The notes beneath the pieces are model-generated. The model saw only the letters and a list, made by a program, of their open reading frames with translations. It was not told the origin of the DNA and made no database searches. From NCBI GenBank assembly GCA_025529335.1, contig JAMYHX010000194.1, forward strand, positions 1 through 64,000: a stretch of DNA of 64,000 nt, written 5' to 3'. The translations under genes were made by a program, and so were the position numbers. This DNA comes from Rhizopus sp. PT2906. Lineage: Eukaryota > Mucoromycota > Mucoromycetes > Mucorales > Rhizopodaceae. Each line of letters opens with the position of its first letter. The first letter of the stretch is position 1. Positions 8,749 to 20,506 of this stretch are shown here, piece after piece.

Positions 8749-11700
8749 ATGCAGCAACTCGGAAACAGTCTCGATAGTATTGGTTACATATTTCCAAGAA
8801 AACTACTTGATCATAATAGCTTACAGATAAAGGAATCGACGTTGCCAGCTGAAGTATTGGTATGTTTGTTATTCCATCCTATTGCTATCAGTAACAGTCA
8901 ATATGAATATTAAAAATAGTGTCATTATTTCGATATTTTAATTAGTGATCCGAATGAATTTCAATACCCAGGTACGGGTATTTAGTACTTAATTGAATAA
9001 TTCATTTAACATTTATGTAATATTTATTAGCATTATATGAGCAATTTAAAAAGGTTATACATTCACCTATTTCAATTCCTTTAAAAAATGAAGTATTAAT
9101 GCCACCCAAAAGGCAATACGTCAAGGTAACTATAGGCTATTTATATATACATATACAGTTGCCATAGCAATGTCTTCATATAGAATGATAAACGAAGACG
9201 ATATTTAATAGAAGAATTTATAAAGACAGAGGCTAATTATTTGACAAGTTTAAAAACGTTTGTACTTGTAAGTAAACTATGTTCTAACATAGTATCGTAC
9301 CTGACAGATAGTAGTTAATAGTGGAACCCTTAAGGCAATTTGCCAAAGATAGACATAACCCGATCATCGGACAATATGAATGTTCAAATATTTTTATGAA
9401 CATTGATGAGATCATTCAAGTAACAGAAGAATTCTATCGTGATCTAATTTCTGATCATGATACCAACCTGGGTAATTTATGCTCAGCTCATGTAAGAATA
9501 TCATGCATACGATATACATACGCTTATATCCTTTATAGTTGCGTCAGTTTAGTTGCTATAACAAATTCTTATCTGGTATCCATAATGCCAGAATACTTAA
9601 TGAAAAGCAGCTAAAGAACCCACATTATGTCGAGTATTTAGAGGTAGGCTTTTGGATGCATCACGTTCATAAACACTCACCATTTTAAAGGCTGCCAATG
9701 AGCAAATGAAGAGTAACCAGACAGTGTATGACTATTTAGCCTTACCTATTCAGCGTATTGGAAGATATACAATGTATTTTAAAGGTAGTTTATAAACCCT
9801 TCAACAAATCAGGAGCTGACCTGCACTTCCAAAGAGCTGCTGAAACACACTGCAGATGACCACGCGGACTTACCTGGGTTACATCAAGCACTTTTGAAAG
9901 CTGAAGAGATTGCAAATATGACGGAAGAAGCGCATACACAGGCATTGAAGATATTCAGTAGATTGCTGTTAACCATCCATGCTTGTCCTGTAACTAAGCT
10001 AGTTTCATCAGTGAATTTCTGTTCATTTTTGTAATGCTTTCATTTTCTATAGGAATCCCTGATTAACTCTCATCGTCGATTCTTGTGTTATCTGGACGTA
10101 GCTCAACTTGACATACAGACAATGAAACACCTATACCCTGTAACGTTATTTTTATTCTCTGATAAAATCATGGTCGTACGACGTCCGTCGTATGATACCG
10201 ATGGTTTGGACCTTTGTGGACTCGATCAACGTTTGTACGAAGGCTCAGAAAAACTAGACTTTTGTATCAGCAGAGACACGTTCTCTTCTGGAAAACTCAA
10301 ATTTCTAGGCTGGATAAGTCTAGCTGACATAAGTCTTCATGAAGGACCTTTGGGTACGTTTTTGATTTAAATATTTCAATAGACTAACTTTAGTGACAGA
10401 CGCATCATTTACTTTGCTGTGTAACCATACGGGTGTCTCGCCACCTTCTTCCGATAACACAGATGAAAAGACGCAAAAGTCATTAGAGGCTTACTTTCAG
10501 CAAGATCATGCTCACATCTTCAGCTTATCTCAAAGCGGCAATTTTATTAATAAACAATACCTTCATACTGTCGAAAAAGCCTTATCCTATTTTGCTTACC
10601 AATTTGGAAAGGCAAGGAATGAATGCAGAACAGCTCATGGTTAGAAAACAACAGTATCCAATAATTGAATACTAAATCAATATTAGAAGGACGTATAGAT
10701 ACAATGTATTGCCAGTGGAATCGCCATCATTTTTTTACAAACATTTACTCCATGGCTCAGTATAATGAAGTGCCAAATAAGGTAATGTGAAATAAAATGC
10801 TTCCATAGTACAAAGTGCCTCATGGGGTCTTGTTTTCTCATTTCTCCGCCCAACAGAGTGAAATAGCCTTATTCTATACAGAATCAAACACGATTGATGT
10901 TGAAAGTATTCTTAGTAATAACGATGGCTCGCCAAACATGGTAGGTTTTGTTGTGCCTCATGAAAGGGACAATAACTACAGGTAAAAAGCATATCTTCCC
11001 CAAGTTTACTTTACTTACCAATAGAAGCAGATTTGCTATACGTAGCAAGTGTGCCATTGGTAATACAAAGAATAGTCAGGTACTTTTGACATTCCGAGCA
11101 AGTGATGGCTTCTTTATCCATGACGCCCGAAACTTACTGTTTGGCAATCGTAAGCGAAAATTTACTTGTAATAATAGTTGTTCTAAATTTTTTTTTTCAT
11201 AGTTCTCGCCTGTGATCGGGATTTGCAGACAGCGAATCGAATAGAGAATGCAAAGCATTTAAGATATGAACACAGCTCATCTCATGATGGTCTAAAGTTC
11301 GTTACTAAACAAGACCTGAAACGCAAGAAAAGCCGACCGACGTTCAAATTATTTTCTTCACTTGCAGGACACAGCAGCAACAGTAGCAATAGCATCAGCA
11401 GTAGCAGTAGCAGCAGTAGCAGCAGCAATAACTCATCGTCTATCGCTTTCCAAGGACCTAGTTCACCTACAACGGCCACTAGTTCATTTAATTCCAAGCA
11501 AAAAGCATCTTATACGCATAATGACTATCTTATCGATTTAGAGGCGTCTTATTGCTCAAAGCGCTATTCTACAGGCTCGTCTTCCTGTAACAGCTCCATT
11601 AGATCTCACCGAAGCATAGATTCCAAATCAACATTGCAATCCATTAATTCTTCTTCCTCACGACATAGGAGCGAAAAGCAACCTACTCCGGATTTATCGG

Positions 11701-12864
11701 AACTATTTCCAGTTTCAAAACTGGGTAAACTTGGAGAAAGGCATTCAGATGTTATGCTTGGTCAGCAAAGACAGCTTAGTGTAAGTTCAAACAAAGCACT
11801 GTATCCACTTCTTCTTACGTGTTATACTCAGCCAAGTGTTCATCCAACCCGTACTGCTTCTTGTGAAATTTTGGTAACCAAAAAAAAAAGATTTGATTAT
11901 TGTGTATTTGCTAAACCTTTATATAAAAAGTCTGCAGCAAGGAAGGAAAGGGGTATATTAGAAACAGTTTTTAGTACAAGTGACCTACATCGGCCACCAA
12001 GTAGTATTGGTAATAGTAGTAGAGAGCCTACGCCTGTTATGACTGAAAGTGGTGAATCTTCAATTAATAGTCGACAAAGTACACTATCCACTATGAACAG
12101 TCAGCGTTCGTTATACCAACAAATGGTAAGTAAAGAAATAAAACAAAACACAACGCTGTAGGCTTATTTTTGTGTAAAGTTTGATACGCCACCAACTCCT
12201 GTACTCAAGGCGCGGCCAGCATCAGATCTGTTGATCCCTATCGCTGCTCCAGACGATAGTCAGCAGATGCACGTGAGGTTTTTCTCAGACTTTAAGAAAC
12301 CAGTGTCAGATACCGAATTACATATTGAATTGGAAGAAAAGAATAGGACCATCATCATGCTCAATTCGCTACTTCAAAAGAAGGATCAGGAAATAAGTAT
12401 GCTCAAGGCAGATCTCGAAGATTCTGTGTCAGAGTTAGGCACCGTCTGTGATGTAACGTATATACTATTTTGCTTGATTTGCCATACCGAACTCATTCTT
12501 GGTAGAAATTCAACCTTGAGTTAGATAATCTGGCTAGATTGTATGAGCACATGCACTATGACAACAACTTGGACAACAATAGACCACATAATCCAAGTGC
12601 AGAAGCTCAGCTGCGAAGGATGCTTGAGGTCACTATGAAGGAACGTAATCAGTGGCAGCTGAAAGCAATGTAAGCTGTTTTAATTCTTTGTTTTAGTTAT
12701 AATTAACCCCTGTTTGTAAAACCAAAAGTGAGCTCGAACGTAAACTCAAGATACTAGCATTAGAAAACGATAGAGGTGGTAACAGTGGTCAATACAATAC
12801 CAAATTTACTGTAAATAGACAGCGTCACTCATACCACGGACCATTTGAGGGAGGACAGTTTTAG
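8749..12864 (+). CDS. RhoGEF: DH domain, PH-like region, Ser-rich and coiled-coil tail
   Basis: Guanine nucleotide exchange factor for Rho/Cdc42-type GTPases. The chosen ATG opens MQQLGNSLDSIGYIFP. At least a dozen exons are needed. The DH domain starts RYLIEEFIKTEANYLTSLK, continues PLRQFAKDRHNPII, then CYNKFLSGIHNARILN and LALPIQRIGRYTMYFKELL, the signature last helix of DH domains. A PH-like segment follows (LYPVTLFLFSDKIMVVRR, then LKFLGWISLADISLHEGP). The middle exon has a Ser-rich tract encoded by AGC/AGT repeats (about 11370-11430) and many SP/TP sites. The C-terminus is a coiled coil (EEKNRTIIMLNSLLQKKDQEI) ending GPFEGGQF. Exact exon limits near 9290 and 10630-11000 are uncertain. 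Confidence 0.85.
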
Positions 12865-13160
12865 GATCCCTTCAAGCATTTTATACCCCCTTTTTTCTTT
12901 TTATTGAAGGAAAGCAAAGTTATTTTGTAATCTACAATAAACCCAAAATTTGTCTTTCAAAATCCTTTTTGTTCAATTGACAACGAATGATGCACATATG
13001 AAATGCTCTTGGATACATTTGTATTCTTTGACTTTATGAATAATTCATTGAATCCAGATTATGCTCGCTTTCATATGCGTAGCTTTTGTTGATGAGGAAT
13101 AGTTTCGTCTCGAAACATTGAGTTCTCATACATAATACCTAGTTCAGCTGCCTCTGGAGA
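12865..13160. other. Spacer between RhoGEF and transposase pseudogene
   Basis: The 3' flank of the RhoGEF gene includes an AATAAA at about 12937. No other gene is seen. The left edge of the transposon could not be fixed because no clear terminal inverted repeat was found. Confidence 0.4.
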
Positions 13161-13189
13161 AAGTGAAAATAGTAGAGGCAATGCAGGTG

Positions 13190-14296
13190 GAAAAGGAGGT
13201 ACAGCCTGGTAGGAATGTTGTTATGAAGGAAACATCTATGAAACGAAATTATACATACGCTATTCAGATCAGAACAAAGTGAGGTTCTTCAGACTGTTGC
13301 TTGAAAAATGCCTAAGCGCGGCTGCTGCAGCAAAACAGCTTGGTATTCACGTTCGTACAGCACAAAAATGGGCTAAGCAGTACGAAAAGAATCCTGATAG
13401 TATCTTTGATAAGCGGAGAAAGACTGGTCGTCCAGGTGTTCTCCATGACGGACACACAAGCATCATTCTCGAGTGCATTGAAGAGAGCCCTTCAATCGCC
13501 CTGGACGAACTAATAGAGAAGTTAAAACGAATATTCACAGAATTAAAAGTATCTAAAAGTGCTTTGTTTGATTTTATAAAAGAACATTGTAACTTACCTC
13601 TCAAAAAAGCTTGGCTTCAACCCATATATTGGAAGAGCGAAGAAAAGATTCAAGAGCGCCTAGATTGGATTCGTAAATGGGAAAAAATCGAGATTGATTT
13701 TACGAGAAACTGTATATTTCTTGATGAATCTACTTTCCATATCAATTTGAAACGCGATATGACATGGCCAAGGAAAGGTATACCAGCAGTGGTTACGGTT
13801 CCCAAACACGAGCAACAACAACCACCATTTTAGGCGTGATTTCTGCCGAAAGTCAAATCAAATGCAGCCTCCATCCGATAAAAAGAGAAAGCGGGGAGAT
13901 GGCGTTGGGCATGTCAGTAAAGGAACAGTGACAGGACACTACATTAGCTTTCTGAAAGCCATAATGGATGAAATGGACCAGTATCCGCACATGAAAGGCC
14001 ATTACCTTGTGATGGACAATATTCCTCTCCACACATCGGAGGACATAGCAAAGTACATAGAATCTCGTGGCTATCACTGTGTTTACCTGTCTTCATATTC
14101 CCTTGAGATCAATCCAATTGAGCAATTCTGGTCAGTAGTCAAAAGTAAAGTGAAACATAGCAAGTTTCTCGAAAAGGAAGCGCTGATGACATGGATCAGT
14201 GAAGCTTCTGATAGTTTGAGGTTAAGTGATTTTAAAGGGATTGTTAGCCATTCGCATAAATACTTGGACAAATGTCGTAATAAGCAAGCCATCTGA
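13190..14296 (+). pseudogene. IS630/Tc1-like transposase, frameshifted copy
   Basis: Same family as the 420-aa copy at 56487. The frame VVMKETSMKRNYTYA shifts to RYSDQNKVRFFRLLLE near 13265. The main frame (13279-13833) then carries the helix-turn-helix region (AAAAKQLGIHVRTAQKWAKQ) and the first catalytic Asp (CIFLDESTFHIN). A second single-base shift near 13800 breaks it. The 13862-14296 frame has the second Asp (YLVMDNIPLHT) and the Glu (EINPIEQFW), ending LDKCRNKQAI. All three DDE residues are still encoded but in different frames, so the gene is inactive while the decay is moderate. Confidence 0.88.
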
Positions 14297-15440
14297 AGGG
14301 CGTGACAAAAAAAACCACTGTATTATTCCCAAAATGGCTCAAGACGGCATAAAAGTGTCAAATTAATTGTACACGCATCAGATCGTCCTTTATGAATAAC
14401 GAACCTTTTTTCAGCACGCCTACCTTTCATGCCTTCCAGGGTCAGTTTGCATACTTCTATGCCCTCTATGCTGGAAGGTAAAGAAGGCATGAAAAATTAG
14501 ATGCCGTGACGGACTGGTGTACGGACGAGAAAGTAGTGTCCATTGCTTCGGTTCTCTAATGGCAGTATTCAAATGTTTTTTTGGAAGGCCGTAATGGCCG
14601 TCAATAAATAGATTTATTCAAGAGGATCTCAATTAGTTGTCCGAGTGAAAAGAAAAGGGATAAATGCCTCTTCACTCCTAGCTATTTATACAATGTATAC
14701 AATCTATAGAAGGAGACTATGGATTTAGTGCCTCTTAATAAAATAAATTTTATATTCAATTCGTGGCATTTTGCATTGATATAAAAACAACACAATCACA
14801 CTATAATGCTTTCAAAGCTTAGTATTGCTTTCTTTGGATTAAATGTATGCCCAAAGCAAGTAAAGTGTTCCAAAAATAAGTATTTATTGTCACTGTTTTA
14901 TATTATCAAACAGACAGACCAATGCTTTTAAGACTCTTTTATTCGATAATATAAAGCTCCCGTTAAAAGGGTATTTAGAATAAGAGTATTTATAGTCAAT
15001 AATTTGAAAGTCTACTGCATAGCTTGTATCTACATGCTTGATGAATCTACTTGTGGTTGATTGTAATTCTAATTTATTTGTCAACAACACCATATTATCA
15101 AAGGAGCCCGTCTTCGGGGATTTAGCTTGTGGGCTTATTCTTTGACGTGCTAATTCTATTGCTGATTACAACACTACCTATGTTGCCACTTTACAACTTC
15201 ACACTACCAAAGTTTCTGCCTAACCTAAGGCTGTCCAGTTCACTCTCTCTAATATAAAATATGAATTTATCATAATTACACGTGAGCTAAGTGGTCTTTG
15301 TTGATAGAACTGACAACATAAAATTAGAATAAATAAATGACAACAATTATTTTTATCCCTTTCTTCTTCTTGAAAAGAGACAATCTAAGACGGTAGCTTC
15401 ATCAACTCATGTTTAGCTTGACGCTACAAATTGAATAGTT
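14297..15440. other. Non-coding region with a short inverted repeat
   Basis: No gene is supported. A perfect 12-bp inverted repeat, TTTCATGCCTTC at 14425-14436 and GAAGGCATGAAA at 14483-14494, brackets a 46-nt loop, with a second inner pair CTTCCAG/CTGGAAG. It could be the transposon's 3' flank or a small hairpin. The rest is AT-rich with a few short frames. Confidence 0.4.
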
Positions 15441-15559
15441 TTGTTGGGCGACATCATAGGTAATGGATAGAAGTAGTGCCTGTGGTATTGGTCTAATTTC
15501 TGGTGCATTTTCTGGTGCATGTAGTGTTTCCCGACGAAATTACTTCGCAATCGGCTGCT

Positions 15560-16310
15560 CGATCGTAACAAAATCAAAGAAGTGGAGTTGCAATCAACCT
15601 ATTATGACGCGTTGCTATCTGAAATCCTTGCTCATTAAGATCGCAATGTTGCTTTACGATGGGCCAATAAATCTGATATAGAAACTGATATCCACCCTGA
15701 TGTCATTATCTCCACGCTTATACAACACGATTTTGGCCACTCCATTGGCTTTGGCGAAGTCAAAGCTGGCAATGAATCAACAACCAAGCACTTTGTATGC
15801 CTGGATGTGGTTCGACTTGGTGTCGCTTGCAAATGGGCGATTGACCAGGCTCGTCTCGCTGGCTGACGTGTTTGATGAGATAATCATTATAATAACTCGA
15901 GTATAATAAAGTAAAGCATACATTCTACTTTACATTCCTCTATCGCATCCGATAAGAATAACTTATAATAATAATAACATAAGCATAAATAGTGTCAGTG
16001 ACCACATTTATCATACTGACAACATGAATATTCCCTATAAAACTCTCACACAAACTTAATTTAATATTATTCAGCTCTTAATAAACGATCTAATTTGCAA
16101 GTTATCGACTTAATAGCCTTTTTCAATAACACTAAAGCTGAATACAACAATAGCTTTTTCCTGTCGTTCTTCATGGTGCGCAAAGAACAGCATAAGTTCT
16201 ACACCATGGCAGAAATTGCATCCCTGGTCATGGCGCCATCGCTCACTGATCTACATACGTTTGTCACACTAAAAAAACTTGAACATGCTTGCAGAAGTAA
16301 GCCATAGCTT
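15560..16310 (+). pseudogene. Decayed PD-(D/E)XK-like accessory gene
   Basis: One frame reads KIKEVELQSTYYDALLSEIL, a stop, then ANKSDIETDIHPDVIIS, then HDFGHSIGFGEVKAG and VCLDVVRLGVACKWAI. The Pro-Asp of HPD (about 15690-15702) followed by Gly-Glu-Val-Lys (15752-15763) matches the PD-(D/E)XK nuclease signature. A downstream segment at 16095-16307 reads FYTMAEIASLVMAPSLTDL and FVTLKKLEHACR and fits the family's C-terminal part after a broken joint. Stops and shifts make it a pseudogene. A related intact-looking gene is at 60986-61867. Membership of the nuclease superfamily is an inference from the motif. Confidence 0.5.
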
Positions 16311-16319
16311 CTGATGCCA

Positions 16320-16995
16320 TTGCCACAGCATGGAGCATTCTGTAGTTTCTAATACAGCCGCTTCTGTTGTGCTCATTTCTCAAGTATACTGAAAGATCGA
16401 CAAGTCCACCAGCAAGTCACGAGGCAAGGCATCGTGCTATTGATTCCCAAGTACATGGCCTTCTCCTTCTCAATACAGCACGGTCTTAGGCATGAAGCTC
16501 TCCTTCCGTATATATATGCCCTCATTGATAACTTGTTCCTTATAAACTACCTATATCCTCCTGAATAAAACCTTGAAGTGCTTTCGCCCCTTTTTGTCAC
16601 GTAAGCAAGTATGCATAACTCTTACTAAAATGTCACATCAAGTGCTCAAGAAGGGCTGGCTGCTTACTCCGCCTAGACGCCGATTTGACGAACGAAAATA
16701 CATCCTTTTTGTGCTTTTCCTTCATGATCCAGGCTCTCTCGCTTCTTTTCTTTTTGGTATTTGGAAGCACGATAAAGACGTGAGATGTGGAGGTAAAGAA
16801 GAAGGAAGCGTCGTCCACTTGATGCCGCATCCATATTTGGAAGGTATGACTAGGTGACCAACCGGTCCGGCAAGCATTTTTTCTGCGTGTTTGCGTAGAT
16901 CACATATCTCTTAATTCTATTTATTTTAACTTTTCATAGAGAGAGAAATAGCTTTTGAAAGCGACTTTGTAATTTAATGAAAAACAAACATTTTA
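16320..16995. other. Region downstream of the decayed PD-(D/E)XK-like gene
   Basis: No gene is confidently seen. A 94-codon plus-strand frame at 16573-16857 (MKCFRPFLSRKQVCI...) lacks a family and intron signals. The right end borders the low-complexity open frame downstream of VAC14. Confidence 0.35.
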
Positions 16996-17445
16996 TCACC
17001 TTCGTGTCCTTCTTGCCATCATTCTACCTGCTGTGCTTCCTGTTGCGTTTGTCGAGGACCTAGCATGGTTGTTTGCTCCACTTGTATTATTATTTGATGA
17101 ATCGCCTCCGGAGGTTGTGTTGGTCAATCCCAAACTAGCCATTCCATTTCGAATACCTCCTGTTCCAACTGGAGTAGCGCTAGATGCTGCATTGGCTGAG
17201 GTGTTATTTGACAATATACCCAAGCCCTTGTTGTTACTGTTAATTGAGCTATCGTCTCTTCCAAAGCCAAAAGCTTGCTGGTTATTACCAGAGGTCCCAC
17301 TGACATCACCATACATTATTTTGGGTTTTCTAGATCTTACAAAAGTGTTGGCGCGTGCAGCGGTCTGTAATGCTATATAAATGGACTCAGTATCAATAGA
17401 CTGTATAAAGCTGTTGGATGTTACATTGTCTTCTTTGCTTTTCAT
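16996..17445 (-). CDS. Asn/Ser/Gly-rich open frame overlapping the VAC14 3' end
   Basis: A 149-codon frame begins MKSKEDNVTSNSFIQS and overlaps the last about 17 codons of VAC14 in another frame. It contains AARANTFVRSRKPKIMYGDV, then low-complexity NNTSANAASSATP and NNTTSGGDSSNNN, and ends GRMMARRTRR. Its length and lack of stops suggest coding potential. It could be an alternative VAC14 C-terminus reached by a frameshift or unseen splice, a separate small gene, or chance. No family is recognised. Confidence 0.35.
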   Translation of the reverse strand: MKSKEDNVTSNSFIQSIDTESIYIALQTAARANTFVRSRKPKIMYGDVSGTSGNNQQAFGFGRDDSSINSNNKGLGILSNNTSANAASSATPVGTGGIRNGMASLGLTNTTSGGDSSNNNTSGANNHARSSTNATGSTAGRMMARRTRR

Positions 17446-20280
17446 GTCTGGCTTGGACTGATTTAAAGTGCTGTAAAAGTTCTTGATACTTGATACCGTT
17501 TGTTTCGTCTACTTTGGCCTTTGATGCTTGTCGTTTTTCTGTAGAGGTAGTGGATGTGGCAGTGTTGTTAACGGCAGATGCTGCCACAGGACTAGAGAAA
17601 AAAAAATTGTTTATTTTCTGTATACATCTCTCGGTTTTTCTTTACCTTTTTGGCAAGACATGAAGAAAACCTAACGATGAAACGCTGCTGAGTCTGTTTC
17701 GTAAGGTAGAAAATGCCGAAGATTGAGGTAGCAGCATTAGGATACCATACAGGCATTTGAATAAATAGGGGTATTTTTCAGGTTCTAGTAATTGAAGACG
17801 AAGATCTATAGCACAAGCATGAATATACGTAACATATATATATATCTTGTTTTAGCTTACATGTAAACACGGGTGATTCTAAAAGTTGGACCAATTTGTC
17901 TACTTGGATAAGCAAGTTAACAGTGATTTCGAGTTCAGCACTAATGATAATGAATGAGCAACTTGATTGCTGGCTATTTATGAATACACTTACAAAGTTT
18001 GAAGCATGTTGGATGCATGTTCATATGCTTGAGCTAGCAAACAGAGCGAGAATGCAGATATGGCATTGTGGCACCATGATCGATAGAGGGTATTGAATAG
18101 CCTCTGGTTTTCTTTATTATCCAGATTTCGAAGCTTTTTACGAAGGTCGGATAGTTCAGTAGCTGTAATCAATATAATATTCAAGTTTTGTATCATAATG
18201 CTAGCAAACTCAAGATCATCGTCCGCTTCCAGGATATCCGCCATTGTGCAGTAAATACGTTCAGGATCCAAACTCATACATAACTGTCGTATAATGAGGC
18301 TCCCTCTTGTCTCTAAAAGCCTTCTGTCGGTACTGAACAGAGACAATAAGCTAACCATGAAGCTGCGGAAATAGTCTTGATCTGAATAGAATGATATTTG
18401 TGCTAATAACTGTAAATCTCTGCGAACCACTTCTTCTGAAGAATCTGATAGCGTTTTAAGTAAAGCTGGAAATGTACCATCATCAGACATTAAAGTCTTT
18501 GATGTATGATTAGAGCCTACAAGTTTCATATCAGTTTTAAGCTTACCTTGTTGGGTGCTTTTTTATGAAGCATCAGTAACCAATCTAAGCTGGCGACTCT
18601 TGTTTCCTCATGAGGGTTCAAGAACTGTAACCGTAAATTGGCTACAGTGGTTTGGTAATCGAATGAATCGCTTACATTGTTGTTGCTTGTCATTTTTTGA
18701 GTTAGTCGCAACTGTTGTGGACTTCCTGATGGATCGCTAACACTTGATGTGGGTTCGGGAAGAGCTGGTACAATCGAAGTTTCCAAGACAAGTTTTTGCA
18801 ATTTTTGGTTTGTTTCTAATGCAATCAGACGTATAGCGGTAACTGAATGAGCCAAGCATGGTAAGACTTCCTTGATGATCTCGGGAGTAAACTGGATGAT
18901 GACGTCTTTGGCAATATCTATAAAGGCGTTTATCCACAAAAGTGCCGTTTTTTGAATCTCTTCCTCTGTTGAAGATAAATGGCTGACCAAGATCTTGACA
19001 ATCTTGGCATATTGTACAATCACTCCTTGACCAGGCACATACGTCCCTTTGCCATGTCCGTCATTTTCCGAATCAATTTCTTCTTCTTCTACCTCTACTG
19101 TTGAACCACAGACAGTTGTTTCCTCTTCATGTTCTCCTACATATGTGTTCTCTGCAGTGTCTTCTGCTGTCTCTACCGAATTGACAGATTTGGTTGCCAC
19201 TGCAGACGGTGTAGATGAAGTGTTTGTCTGCTTGGCTTTTCGTTTTTGATCTTTGAGATACTTTTGGAATTCATTGTGCTGTCTCAGTTGACGGGCTGAA
19301 GCGGCTTCCTTGATTTCTCCTAAAAAGTCCTGCAGCAATCCACCTGTGGCTACCCGTACATCTTCGCTAGCATCGTTCAAGCAGCGTATTAGACCATCCA
19401 AAAACTCGGGTAAAAATGACACAAGCTCCAAGTCTGGAATTGAATCTAATACTGACATCCAGGACACTAGGAACTGTCTCGAAGCAGAATTTCGCACATA
19501 GATACGTTGACTTAATAATGGTATAAACCGAGGTAAAGAAAATGCTGTGTTTCGAGGTAAAGAGGATGGTGTAAATAATTCCTGGCCAGATTCTGGAGGA
19601 TTGTAAGGCTCGCTATAAGGTGATTCATAGGTTGTGGCTAATTCTGACACGATATCCTTTATCAATCGATCCAGGAGTTCTGCTCCATTTTTGACACTTA
19701 TTTCTGAATCTGCTGATAGCTTTTTGTATTTTAGCACTTTTAAACAAATAGGGACAACTGTTGTTTACCTTGCACAAAGCGTCAAATATGCTGTTAAAGT
19801 ATCTCAACACTTCACCCTTTGCAACCTTTGCAATATTGTACATGCTCTCACAGGCATAATATCTTACTTTTTGATCTTGATTGCTGAAACATGTTAAAAT
19901 AGGTGGAACGATGATATCTAAATATTTTGAAACGCCCTGTAGGAGGTATATATAAGCTATTTTTTATATATCTTGTATATATTTACTTGTCCTAAAGCTA
20001 TTGAAGTGGCAGCTAAGCCTATTAGACCACCATAGCGAGCATAAGGGTTATTAGAGTAAACAAACTCTTGAACAAGGGCATCCACTATCTGAGTGATCGT
20101 TTCTTCAGACTTTTCGTGCTCACGTACAAGCCTGTTGACATAAACTTTTTTTAGCTTCGTAGACAGTAATGAGTTAATGAACACTTGCCTTTCGATATCT
20201 AATGCAGCAGCTTTTCTTCTGTCATAAGTCTTGTCAGTCAAGCCTTTTATCAAACTAGGGGAGAATAGACTCGTGTCCAT
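17393..20280 (-). CDS. VAC14: VAC14, scaffold of the PIKfyve/Fab1-Fig4 complex
   Basis: HEAT-repeat scaffold on the vacuole/endosome membrane that holds the Fab1 (PIKfyve) lipid kinase and Fig4 phosphatase and so controls PI(3,5)P2. The protein starts MDTSLFSPSLIKGLTDKTYD. It continues through HEAT repeats (NNPYARYGGLIGLAATSIAL; DQKVRYYACESMYNIAKVAK; RNSASRQFLVSWM; FLPEFLDGLIRCLNDASEDV) and an acidic insert (VEVEEEEIDSEND). The C-terminal Fig4-binding domain includes NPHEETRVASLDWLLMLH, LLSLFSTDRRLLETRGSLII, QLLEPEKYPYLFKCLYGIL and the family-typical end KYQELLQHFKSVQARHEKQ, about 13 residues before the stop at 17393. At least eight short introns. It is divergent from msrA, sharing a 226-bp promoter. 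Confidence 0.95.
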
Positions 20281-20291
20281 TTTTCACTCTG

Positions 20292-20333
<42 letters not shown>

Positions 20334-20458
20334 AGATATCAATCAAGGTCCAGCTCTCTCTCTCTGTGTGTGCGTGTGTGTATACAGGGTTTCTAAATTT
20401 GGAATGCCTCATTTTGAATTACAGCAACAGGGTTTTTGAGCATCATTGATCCAATGAT

Positions 20459-20504
<46 letters not shown>

Positions 20505-20506
20505 CC
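20281..20506. promoter_or_regulatory. Divergent VAC14/msrA promoter with AG repeat and T44 tract
   Basis: The 226 bp between the two start codons holds an (AG)n run at 20295-20329, a CTCTCTCTCTC/TGTGTG stretch at about 20353-20380, and an uninterrupted 44-nt T tract at 20461-20504 that ends two bases before the msrA ATG. GA/CT repeats are common near fungal promoters. The long T tract is nucleosome-disfavouring DNA and would be U-rich in a msrA leader. Confidence 0.6.
20461..20504. repeat. T44 homopolymer next to msrA start
   Basis: Uninterrupted 44-nt T run ending two bases before the msrA ATG. Confidence 0.9.

Noticed and set aside
9750..10650. RhoGEF exons as separate small genes
   Set aside because: Consecutive frames join at good GT/AG sites into one DH/PH protein, so they are exons of a single gene.
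11282..11497. Leu-rich minus-strand frame with a hydrophobic run
   Set aside because: It is the reverse of the Ser-codon repeat in the RhoGEF. The Leu run comes from AGC/AGT repeats read backwards, not from a membrane protein.
17033..17380. 115-codon plus-strand frame
   Set aside because: Antisense to the low-complexity frame after VAC14. The composition is what the reverse of Asn/Ser/Gly codons gives.
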